Source of the DNA: Macrostomum hystrix
Taxonomy: Eukaryota; Platyhelminthes; Macrostomidae
NCBI GenBank assembly: GCA_950097015.1
Contig: CATNEN010000003.1
Span: forward strand, 14,179,001-14,243,000
DNA: 64,000 bases
Direction of reading: 5' to 3'
Shown: piece after piece, positions 12,683-21,387 of the stretch
How positions within the stretch are numbered: the first letter of the stretch is position 1
How the letters are laid out: every line of letters begins with the position of its first letter
The notes under the pieces: model-generated
What the model saw: the letters and a program-made list of their open reading frames with translations, nothing else
Databases searched by the model: none
Told to the model about the DNA's origin: nothing
Translations under genes and position numbers: made by a program

Positions 12683-12940
12683 TTGTTGAGATAAACATCT
12701 CTCCATAATCTTTATAATTTTACACCAAAAATAATATTATTTTACATTCTATCCTTAACGGAAAATGATACTCCGCTGAGACGTTACAGAAGCAAATTTC
12801 TGCTTTATAATAATCTGTGAATACCTCATATCTAAACAGGCTGTATACGGCAACACTCATTTTGCAACATTTGCTGCTTTGCCGGCCACTCCTGCAAACG
12901 GCTTCCTCAAACACCTTAACCCATTTCTCTTCTCTCCCCT
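12683..12940. other. Diverged inner segment left of satellite, copy 2
   Basis: The first 120 bp are unique to this copy. 12800-12940 matches 7305-7449 at reduced identity. No gene is supported. Confidence 0.5.
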
Positions 12941-14030
12941 GTCTCATCTGCCCGTCTTATCTACACAAATCTCATCTTTCCTGTCTCATCTCTCCCCTGT
13001 CTCATCTCTCCCCTGCCTAATCTCTCCCCTGTCTCATCTCTCCCCTGTCTCATCTCTCCCCTGTCTCATCTGCCCGTCTTATCTACACAAATCTCATCTT
13101 TCCTGTCTCATCTCTCCCCTGTCTCATCTCTCCCCTGCCTAATCTCTCCCCTGTCTCATCTCTCCCCTGTCTCATCTCTCCCCTGTCTCATCTCTCCCCT
13201 GTCTCATCTGCCCGTCTTATCTACACAAATCTCATCTTTCCTGTCTCATCTCTCCCCTGTCTCATCTCTCCCCTGCCTAATCTCTCCCCTGTCTCATCTC
13301 TCCCCTGTCTCATCTCTCCCCTGTCTCATCTCTCCCCTGTCTCATCTGCCCGTCTTATCTACACAAATCTCATCTTTCCTGTCTCATCTCTCCCCTGTCT
13401 CATCTCTCCCCTGCCTAATCTCTCCCCTGTCTCATCTCTCCCCTGTCTCATCTCTCCCCTGTCTCATCTCTCCCCTGTCTCATCTGCCCGTCTTATCTAC
13501 ACAAATCTCATCTTTCCTGTCTCATCTCTCCCCTGTCTCATCTCTCCCCTGTCTCATCTCTCCCCTGCCTAATCTCTCCCCTGTCTCATCTCTCCCCTGT
13601 CTCATCTCTCCCCTGTCTCATCTGCCCGTCTTATCTACACAAATCTCATCTTTCCTGTCTCATCTCTCCCCTGTCTCATCTCTCCCCTGCCTAATCTCTC
13701 CCCTGCCTAATCTCTCCCCTGTCTCATCTCTCCCCTGTCTCATCTCTCCCCTGTCTCATCTGCCCGTCTTATCTACACAAATCTCATCTTTCCTGTCTCA
13801 TCTCTCCCCTGTCTCATCTCTCCCCTGCCTAATCTCTCCCCTGTCTCATCTCTCCCCTGTCTCATCTCTCCCCTGTCTCATCTGCCCGTCTTATCTACAC
13901 AAATCTCATCTTTCCTGTCTCATCTCTCCCCTGTCTCATCTCTCCCCTGTCTCATCTCTCCCCTGTCTCATCTCTCCCCTGTCTCATCTCTCCCTGTCTC
14001 ATCTCTTCCCTGTCTCATCTCTCCCTGCAG
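12941..14030 (+). repeat. 16-bp satellite with higher-order repeat (cassette 2, left arm)
   Basis: Mostly TCTCATCTCTCCCCTG units, organised into a higher-order repeat. A distinctive insert (GCCCGTCTTATCTACACAAA) recurs eight times, at about 12950, 13072, 13210, 13348, 13486, 13623, 13761 and 13883. Spacings are about 121-122 or 137-139 bp, so they differ by one 16-bp unit. Confidence 0.95.
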
Positions 14031-14352
14031 CAGATGAATTGCTGAGCGCAGTGAAATTCAGCTCACCATTCGCTGGTACATGTGCCACCCGGGCCTGGGC
14101 TCCGAGTTCGTTACGTTCGTTGATCTCGAGAACTTTGCTTTTGTCTTTAAACCTTAATTCGAGCACCTCGGTCCTGCTTTTGCTGCTGCCAATGGTAACA
14201 ACTGGCGCGCTTCGCTTGAACTTGGACGCTGGCCCACTGTTCAACTGCTCGAGACTGGCCTGAGTAGTGGCTGTAAGTGACTCCACTTTAGGGCATTGAT
14301 TTAGCTGAACTAAAATAAGCAGAACTGCTGCTAGCTGAACGGATCCGTGCAT
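13999..14352 (-). CDS. Small hypothetical secreted-type ORF, cassette 2 (117 aa)
   Basis: Paralogue of the ORF at 8112-8450, with the same hydrophobic leader (QLAAVLLILVQLNQCPKVES) and the same central block (LEINERNELGA). The C-terminal residues DETGKR are read from the satellite, and the stop is again a satellite TGA, but in a different register from copy 1. The two ORFs start at equivalent ATGs. No function is recognised. Conservation of the frame without indels over about 320 bp is weak support for coding; the high share of replacement changes argues against strong constraint. Confidence 0.4.
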   Translation of the reverse strand: MHGSVQLAAVLLILVQLNQCPKVESLTATTQASLEQLNSGPASKFKRSAPVVTIGSSKSRTEVLELRFKDKSKVLEINERNELGAQARVAHVPANGELNFTALSNSSAAGRDETGKR

Positions 14353-14477
14353 TGCTATGCGCTAATCAATTTCAAATATATTCTAGAGACTAAATTTATT
14401 TTTTTTGGGACGCAGAATTTCGAAAGCTGCAGACAAAAAGACGATGAAATCCTAAGCTAGTCAAAAGTCGCATTTGT
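14353..14477. other. Cassette 2 spacer, left part
   Basis: Matches 8451-8577 of cassette 1 at about 90 percent identity. No gene seen. Confidence 0.5.
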
Positions 14478-14714
14478 TGTTAGCCTAGGCGTGTTGAAGC
14501 GAGGTTGAAACTAACAGCTGCCCACCCTCTGCTGTTGTCTATGGTCGAATTCCATAGATATGCACAGCGGGCGGGCTGCATTTCACTCCAGCTAACCACA
14601 ACACTAATATGGATAGGCTGCTCGGGCTGAAACGAGGTGAAACTCTACGCGCCTCAACGTTTTACCTGGTTTCAGCTCTCCATGCAGCCTATCAATATTG
14701 GTACGAGCGTATAT
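14478..14714. mobile_element. Hairpin-rich insertion, MITE-like, in cassette 2 only
   Basis: About 236 bp absent from the same site of cassette 1 (after 8577). It folds into several stems: TCTATGG/CCATAGA near 14539-14559, GCTGCCCACCC paired with GGGCGGGCTGC, and a longer imperfect stem pairing the region around 14607-14647 with 14664-14706. A structured, non-coding piece present in one paralogue only suggests a small non-autonomous transposon. A clear target duplication was not identified, so a deletion from copy 1 remains possible. Confidence 0.5.
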
Positions 14715-14981
14715 TACCGATTCTGTTGGTCAAAAGAGTCACAGTGTCTTCTTGCGCTCGCTTTTTAAAAGCTTTCCGTTGCTAGAGAAACAGAATTTTT
14801 ACTCACTTCTAATTGGCTGAGAAAGGTTCCCGAATTTACTAGTCTTTAGTCTGCCTACTAAAAATAATAAAATTTGTTAACCACGGAGAGGGAACCAAAA
14901 GAAAAAAGCTGAAGGAGGTGACGACGGTGTCTCAGATTCCGTGTGTCAAGTATAAGCCTATAACATGTGATGATATGCGAC
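14715..14981. other. Cassette 2 spacer, right part
   Basis: Resumes the match to cassette 1 from about 8578, at about 90 percent identity, and lacks about 200 bp present there before the satellite. No gene seen. Confidence 0.5.
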
Positions 14982-15837
14982 AGGGAAGAGATGAGACAAG
15001 GAGAGATGAGACAGGTAGAGATGTGACACGGGAGAGATGAGACACGAGTGAGATGAGACACGGGAGAGATGAGACACGAGTGAGATGAGACATGGGAGAG
15101 ATGAGACACGGGAGGGATGAGACACGGGAGAGATGAGACACGGGAGAGATGAGACATGGGAGAGATGAGACACGGGAGAGATGAGACACGGGAGAGATGA
15201 GACACGGGAGAGATCAGACGTTAGAGATGAGTCAGGGAGAGATGAGACACGGGAGGGATGAGACACGGGAGGGATGAGACACGGGAGAGATGAGACACGG
15301 GAGAGATGAGACACGGGAGAGATGAGACAAGGGAGGGATGAGACACGGGAGAGATGAGACACGAGAGAGATGAGACACGGGAGAGATGAGACACGGGAGA
15401 GATGAGACACGGGAGGGATGAGACACGGGAGAGATGAGACAAGGGAGGGATGAGACACGGGAGAGATGAGACACGGGAGAGATGAGACACGGGAGGGATG
15501 AGACACGGGAGAGATGAGACACGGGAGAGATGAGACACGGGAGGGATGAGACACGGGAGAGATGAGACACGGGAGAGATGAGACACGGGAGAGATGAGAC
15601 ACGGGAGAGATGAGACACGGGAGAGATGAGACACGAGTGAGATGAGACACGGGAGAGATGAGACACGGGAGGGATGAGACACGGGAGAGATGAGACACGG
15701 GAGAGATGAGACACGGGAGAGATCAGACGGTAGAGATGAGTCAGGGAGAGATGAGACACGGGAGAGATGAGACACGGGAGAGATGAGACAGGGTAGAGAT
15801 GAGACACGGGAGAGATGAGACACGAGTGAGATGAGAC
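14982..15837 (-). repeat. 16-bp satellite array, minus orientation (cassette 2, right arm)
   Basis: About 53 copies of GAGACACGGGAGAGAT with interspersed GGGAGGGAT, ACATGGGAG and CGAGTGAGAT variants. It is inverted relative to the array at 12941-14030, as in cassette 1, but shorter and with subtypes mixed rather than zoned. Confidence 0.95.
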
Positions 15838-16282
15838 TCCGTAATGACACTGAGACCATGAATTATCCTGCACAAATAACTAAAACCTGGACCATGTCGA
15901 TCTGTGTGTGGGAGTGTGGTTATGGAAGAACAGTGAAACAAATTTCTTTCTCATTGCAGAGTGAACAAGAAGGTGTTCAAGGTCGAACATTAGCGCTTAG
16001 ATAGCGCTGTTTGTCTTGAACTTTGACAAACGTTTGAATTAAGCTTTCACTTTTGCCACAAAACAGCTTGCTGTATTGTATTGACCCCACTGTGCTTGAC
16101 GTCCTCAACTATGATGAGACTTCCAAAATCACCTGCAAAGCAGCGGTATCGTCGACATATTCAACGATTCTGGTCGGGGTGTCTGGTGGCGAAAATCTCA
16201 TCACGTAAGCAATGTGGGTTATTATTGCTGATTGTATAGCATTGAATCTATTTTTAGTTATTGTATTATAGAACCAATATGG
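15833..16282. repeat. Conserved right flank of duplicated unit (R, copy 2)
   Basis: Second copy of 11231-11680, about 1 percent different. The sequence after 16282 is unrelated to unit 1, which marks the right end of the duplication. Confidence 0.9.
16109..16260 (-). pseudogene. Possible reverse-transcriptase remnant (copy 2)
   Basis: Same YVDD-containing frame as at 11507-11660, carried along in the duplicated R flank. Too short to assign to a retrotransposon clade. Confidence 0.4.
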
Positions 16283-17019
16283 ATTCACCATATCTAGACG
16301 ATGCTGACGGCGGAGGCATTGAAAGTTAGTTAAATGTTATTTTGATTTTAAAATCAGTCATTCAGTTTCGGAGCTATTGTGAAGTAGGCAGTGGGTGTTT
16401 GAAATACCCTGATTGTTTATTTTTCCTGTGATTTTTCGCCGGAAGAAAATAGTGTTGTCCTTTAGTTAGACTTTACAAAGTGATAAAATATTAATTTCTT
16501 TAGAGCAGAAATGACTATCAGTTTGTCAGTTGATGCACTTTAAAGTACAGTGTCACACCAGTGTTTGCCTCGATTTTAATGCGTCTTTTGTCTGCCCTAA
16601 AATGGGTCGATGTCCTTTGCTCTCTAATGCGTTTCTAGGACTAATTGTGACGCAGCTATGTAGATAATTCAATGTCGAGCGGAGAACTAGAAGACTAACT
16701 AGCTGATGCTTATACCCATGGTCTGGATTTTCAAAGGCAAAAGTCTAGACTGTCAATGCAAAAGAATATTATAGCATATTATAAACTTCTTTTCCCACCT
16801 AACAGTAAGTCCTTTCCAGTGATCGAACCATGATGTACATTCTTAGTATGTAAATAGAGTGCCAGATTAGCCGAGATAAGCAACGATTCAAGAATTGGCA
16901 AATGTTGCTCGTGTGCTACTTTGAGTAGTTTAATACAAAATAAATTCGTAAATCCAATTATTTTTTCCCTCGGTTATATTCCGCTCCAATATTTTCCCAT
17001 CGATATTTTCCCACCGTTG
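16283..17019. other. Unique non-coding stretch
   Basis: No gene, RNA or repeat recognised. AT-rich. ATTTTCCCAC near 16997 is mirrored as GTGGGAAAAT near 17290 on the other side of the SINE. Confidence 0.5.
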
Positions 17020-17285
17020 GGCCAGATGTGCAGCCGACAGCACAGCCGCAGCTATTGCGCGGCGCATCTGAAGTCTGGGTACGGCTGTTCAGTCCATGGA
17101 CTGGGGGGACGCCACACCCACCCTCAACTACCCCAGCTAATGCTGGTACCCATTTAACAGCTGGGTGAACTGAAGCAATGCAGAGTTAAGTGTCTTGATA
17201 AAGGACACATATAAGTCAAGAATCGAACCCCCGACCTTCAAGTCACAAGGCCGACGCTCTAACCACTAGGCCACAACCCCCACTA
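17020..17285 (-). mobile_element. tRNA-derived SINE, family 1, copy A
   Basis: Read on the minus strand it begins with a tRNA-like head: GGCCTAGTGGTTAGAGCG (A box) followed by GGGGGTTCGATTCTTG (B box). Next come a central part (CACTTAACTCTGCATTGC, then CCCAGCTGTTAAATGGGTAC) and a GC-rich tail region ending near GTCGGCTGCACA. A second full copy in the opposite orientation at 56345-56628 confirms an interspersed family. The central part resembles the conserved middle domains known in many metazoan SINEs, but I cannot name the domain with certainty. Confidence 0.8.
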
Positions 17286-17652
17286 CAATGTGGGAAAATT
17301 TCTGCAGTAAAAGTTCGGTGAGATATGTAAATAAAATCCGACTGCTTATTTTATTGACAGTTATTGGGCTCATTCTAAGCCAGCCCATTTTGATGGGCTC
17401 CAAAATGAAGACCATCAAATGATTTGATAGTCCCGAAATGAAAGCAGTTTGAACCATAGACTAAACAGAACTAAACAGTGTATTTAAGTGCAACAAAAAT
17501 AACAAGTATAGCTTTTGTCAGGCTATCTCAGCCTATTGGCATTCAAACTCAGCCAGTCCATCTTGTCAATGCGGTTTTTTTACTGAAGCTGCTAATTTTT
17601 ACCATAGACATGCATTTTAAGACCATGCTATATCAGCTTGGGACGAGCAATC

Positions 17653-18974
17653 TCAGCCAACATATAAGTTCTATGTTATTCTGTCTATAGTTTTGTTAAC
17701 ATTTGAAGCTGTTCCGCCAAAATGAGGGCAACCAGCAACGTTGATAGAAGACGCTTGATCTCCGCGTGGACGGAAGGACAGGATATTGGTCTAGCCGCTA
17801 CAATTCTTGGCATCAAATTGAAAACCACTTGAAAATCACTTTTGAAGCTACAGGTCGGATTGATGCTCTTCAGCGCGGAGGCCGGAAGATCGCCTCTTGC
17901 AAGCTGGACGACGAGATGCGCCAAGTGCTCATCGGCCTCTTAAATGAAAATCCGATGGCGACACTGAAAGCATTGCAGACTAATCTCGCTGCTCAGCTTC
18001 CAGACAAGCCACCTCAATGGTGAGATGGTCTCCATTAAGACAATAGCCAGAGCTCTGGATGGAGCCCTGTATACATTTAAGATTGCCACTAAGAACTGCG
18101 ACATTCGATTGAGCGCAAACTCTCCCGCGGTGATAGAGAAGCGACGCGAGTATGCGCTATTCATGTCGGGACTGCAACTGGATACGGCGGTAATCTATAT
18201 AGACGAGACGGGGTACAACCTCTGGACGCGCAGATCATAGGGAATGTCGCGACGGGGTCAGCCAGTGAGCCGGCGTTGCCCAACACAGAGGGGTCCAAAT
18301 CTTTCCATCTGTCTGGCCGTGTCATCTGCACTTGGGTTGGTGAAGAATGAGTATTTTTCAGAGGAGGCCAGACAAAGGAGAGGTTTCAACAATTCATCAA
18401 TGACCTCGTGGAGCAAGTCATCCCGGAAATCGGCAACGCCAGAGTCGTCATAGTCTGCGATGGTCCAAGCTTTCATCGCGGTGTGACAGTGCCGGAGCAG
18501 CACCGCCATCAGTTTGAAATTCAGCTGCTGCCCGCTTACTCGCCGTTTCTCAACCCGTGTGAGATGGCTCATAGTGCAGTGAAGGCTTCGATCAAGCTGC
18601 AGCTCGCTGACCCCGCACTGGTGGAGGAAGAAGCTGGTGGCCGACCTGATGGAGTCACCTGCGTGGAATGGCGCATTTTTCTGCTGGAGCGAGTGGGCCG
18701 AGACTCTTTGCAAGCTGTGACGCCAATGAAGGTAGCCAGGTGGGAAATTCACTGCAACCGGAGCTTCCCACAATGCATCCAGGAGTTACCTTTCAACTAA
18801 ACTGAAATAGCCTGTTAACTGATCGTCTCTGGTAGCCATTTTTAAAGTTTGCTCTGTATATCCCATCCCATACTCTGTTTTCTGTTACCCTGTTTTTCTC
18901 CTGTAAATAGATTGTTTAAAAAATGTTAACAAAACTATAGACAGAATAACATAGAACTTATATATGTTGGCTGA
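17653..18974 (+). mobile_element. IS630/Tc1-mariner-type DNA transposon, decayed
   Basis: A 1.32-kb element bounded by inverted repeats of about 50 bp (17653-17704 and 18921-18974). They match almost perfectly except for one extra TA dinucleotide at the right. The size and the internal DDE-type transposase relic fit the IS630-Tc1-mariner superfamily. A simple TA target duplication outside the repeats was not clear, so the exact ends are uncertain by a few bases. The right end abuts the tyrosine-recombinase relic. Confidence 0.8.
17722..18800 (+). pseudogene. IS630/Tc1-type transposase pseudogene
   Basis: The coding trace starts MRATSNVDRRRLISAW at 17722, followed by a helix-turn-helix-like region, and continues in a different frame from about 17830 (GRIDALQRGGRK). 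Catalytic-domain landmarks remain. IDETGYNLW near 18199 holds the first Asp. VIVCDGPSFHRG near 18447 holds the second Asp. LLPAYSPFLNPCE near 18523 is the proline-rich block, with Glu as the third acidic residue. Reading frame changes at about 17830, 18024 and 18240-18400, and the stops at 18238-18240, show that it is not functional as written. About 350 residues when joined, normal for the family. The family call is confident; activity is excluded on this sequence. Confidence 0.85.
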
Positions 18975-19773
18975 CCCCGTAAAACATTAGAAGCGAATCT
19001 AGCCACCATTGCAGACGGACCGATGCATCGTTCTATGGCAGCTGAATTGTGTCCAGTAATTTTCGCGATTTCGGGCCTGGACATGCCCTCGTCACGCAGC
19101 GTTGTGGTGCAAGTCTTCCTGAGCGACTGATTGCTGTACTTCCCAATTGTTGGCTCCGGCAGACTCACCGTGACGGTGCGCACAACTGAATCGATAGTGT
19201 GGTGTCCTAGTAACTGATTCTGATACCACTTCCCATGCAGCTCGAATAGATGCAGGATTCCGGTACCAGGCCAAAAACAGTTGCGGCTTTGTGCATTCGG
19301 CCGGGCGGAGGCTGACGTAGCGCTTGTACAAGCAAACAAGACAGCGCTTGTGTCCGTCCTGGTGTATGATAGACCGTGTTACGCTTGATGGACCGAATAA
19401 AGGTCTTTAGGCCACACGGTCGTGTTTTGGACACCGTGGTTTCGGCATACGTCAGAATCTCGTCTTCTCCCTTGGTCACCAGTTAGATTTGTTTGTTATA
19501 CTTTTGGAGATGAAGTTCGCGTCCTCCACGAAGTCCAAACACTTTACCAATTAAAAATATCACTGTAAAAACGAGCGTCTGCGGTGTGCTCTCTCCAAGA
19601 ACTCCTCGCTTCCAGAGAGTGGCTTCCTCTGTGGCAGGAATCGGTGCTGCAGTTTGAAAGCCATTCAGGTTCCCGGCTTCAGCAGTCTCACGCATTGCCG
19701 CATCCAAGGCCTGTCGCAAGCTAGCAAATTCTGCGTCCGTCCAGATGGACATCTGGCGCTTCATTGTATTCAT
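18935..19773 (-). pseudogene. Tyrosine recombinase (Crypton/DUF3504-like) pseudogene
   Basis: The N-terminal part (19483-19773) has LWKRGVLGESTPQTLVFTV and GKVFGLRGGREL, the pattern seen at the start of Crypton-derived DUF3504 domains. After a stop at 19483 the trace continues as YKRYVSLRPAEC, then shifts frame to KWYQNQLLGHHTIDSVV and NQSLRKTCTTTL, which holds the arm Arg, then ITGHNSAAIERC with the TGH box. The tyrosine nucleophile expected a few residues after TGH is not visible; the chain reads IERCIG there. One stop and at least two frameshifts mark decay. The frame runs into the right inverted repeat of the neighbouring IS630-type element, so that element landed at or near its 3' end. 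Domestication is unlikely given the damage. Confidence 0.75.
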
Positions 19774-20042
19774 TGTAAAAGTGTTGGATCATCGGCACCA
19801 AGTTTTTTAGTGTTCCCGGCGGATATTTATTGCCATTCTCCTTCCTCACCTCAAAAACGTATTTTGAAATAGATTGAAGTGTGCAGTAAATTCCGCAACT
19901 GTGCGGTAAATGTGCGGCTACTTGATCTCCGTGCCATCCCTCTTCTGAGCTACTATGCAGTAAATCCCAGACGGGTATTGTCTATGGGCCGAAGGAGCTG
20001 GTCTTGCGCACACACACTTGGTCATAAATCAATGCACTTATA

Positions 20043-20167
20043 CTAGGCTTCCTAGTGCGTAAATAGTCTATGGCACGTAAATAGTCTTGGCACGTAAATA
20101 GTCTATGGCACGTAAATAGTCTTGCGCGCACTCGTGCCATAGACTATTTACGCACTAGGAAGCCTAG
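20043..20167. repeat. 35-bp perfect inverted repeat (foldback)
   Basis: Arms 20043-20077 and 20133-20167 are exact reverse complements. They enclose a 55-bp loop that carries further direct copies of GTAAATAGTC and GGCACG. No ORF. It may be the end of a larger transposon or a MITE relic. Confidence 0.85.
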
Positions 20168-20207
20168 CATAAATCTACCAATTCGGATTTCATAAAAGAT
20201 CGCGGTA

Positions 20208-20330
20208 GTTTAATATGCATTCTATGGTAAAAAGTCCTCGGCCACTTTTAATGGTCCTCGGCTCGCTTCGCTCGCCTCGTGACCATCAAATGCAGGCTCG
20301 GACTTTCTAACCCTAGAATTCGCATTAAAC
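20208..20330. repeat. 123-bp imperfect palindrome
   Basis: The whole segment is an imperfect palindrome centred near 20269, on GGCTCGCTTCGCTCGCC. The outer arms are GTTTAATATGCATTCTA and TAGAATTCGCATTAAAC. It lies 40 bp from the preceding foldback. No ORF is supported. Confidence 0.8.
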
Positions 20331-20868
20331 ATCCATGATCTAATACTTGACTTTAAAAAAACTGAGAATAACATTATATTAACACAATCAACGCAGTTTA
20401 AATTGAACACGTGTGTTATAAATAAGCTCTATATTTTCTACTGCTATACGTTAAAAGGCCCAAAAATGTGTTGACTGAAAAAACTTATCGAAGCACTTTT
20501 TTTCTTACTTCTAAAAATGATTACTAATAGTAAATTGAGACAAACTTGATGAGAATAGATTTCAAACTTTCGCGTGAGTAATAATAGACCAGCGGATCTA
20601 GGATAGAATGATTCAAAAGCGAGCTAATTTAAGTGTGTACAAATTTTAGTTTTGCATGCGTTTGAACTATAAAATTCTATAATAGTGTCGTTAGTACTGG
20701 GTCGTACTGAGAATTAAAGATCTCAATAAATTCTGATTGGATTTCTAATCATCAAAATGAGCATGCTCAAAGTCTACAAATATTACCTTGGGAGTTAGCG
20801 ACGCCGGATTATAAATATGGCTCAAAATTGAACATTTCCAGTTTCAAATAGAGCATAAAAGACTGACA
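20331..20868. other. Unique AT-rich non-coding stretch
   Basis: Nothing recognised between the palindromes and the 23-bp array. Confidence 0.5.
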
Positions 20869-21335
20869 GACAGACAGGTAGATGGAGGACAGACAGACAG
20901 GTAGATAGAGGACAGACAGACAGGTAGATAGAGGACAGACAGACAGGTAGATAGAGGACAGACAGACAGGTAGATAGAGGACAGACAGACAGGTAGATAG
21001 AGGACAGACAGACAGGTAGATAGAGGACAGACAGACAGGTAGATAGAGGACAGACAGACAGGTAGATAGAGGACAGACAGACAGGTAGATAGAGGACAGA
21101 CAGACAGGTAGATAGAGGACAGACAGACAGGTAGATAGAGGACAGACAGACAGGTAGATAGAGGACAGACAGACAGGTAGATAGAGGACAGACAGACAGG
21201 TAGATAGAGGACAGACAGACAGGTAGATAGAGGACAGACAGACAGGTAGATAGAGGACAGACAGACAGGTAGATAGAGGACAGACAGACAGGTAGATAGA
21301 GGACAGACAGACAGGTAGATAGAGGACAGACAGGG
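20869..21335. repeat. 23-bp GACA-rich minisatellite
   Basis: About 20 almost identical copies of a 23-bp unit built from three GACA steps followed by GGTAGATAGAG. The high homogeneity suggests recent expansion. It lies about 50 bp downstream of the stop codon of the BAR-domain gene. Confidence 0.95.
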
Positions 21336-21387
21336 AAGGTCTTTATCGCTAATTTCGTCAGTAGTAGCCAGCAGGTGCTTCAGTGAA

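Noticed and set aside
17220-17285. tRNA gene
   Set aside because: Only A- and B-box similarity; no cloverleaf was found and a SINE body follows. The copy at 56345 has the same arrangement.
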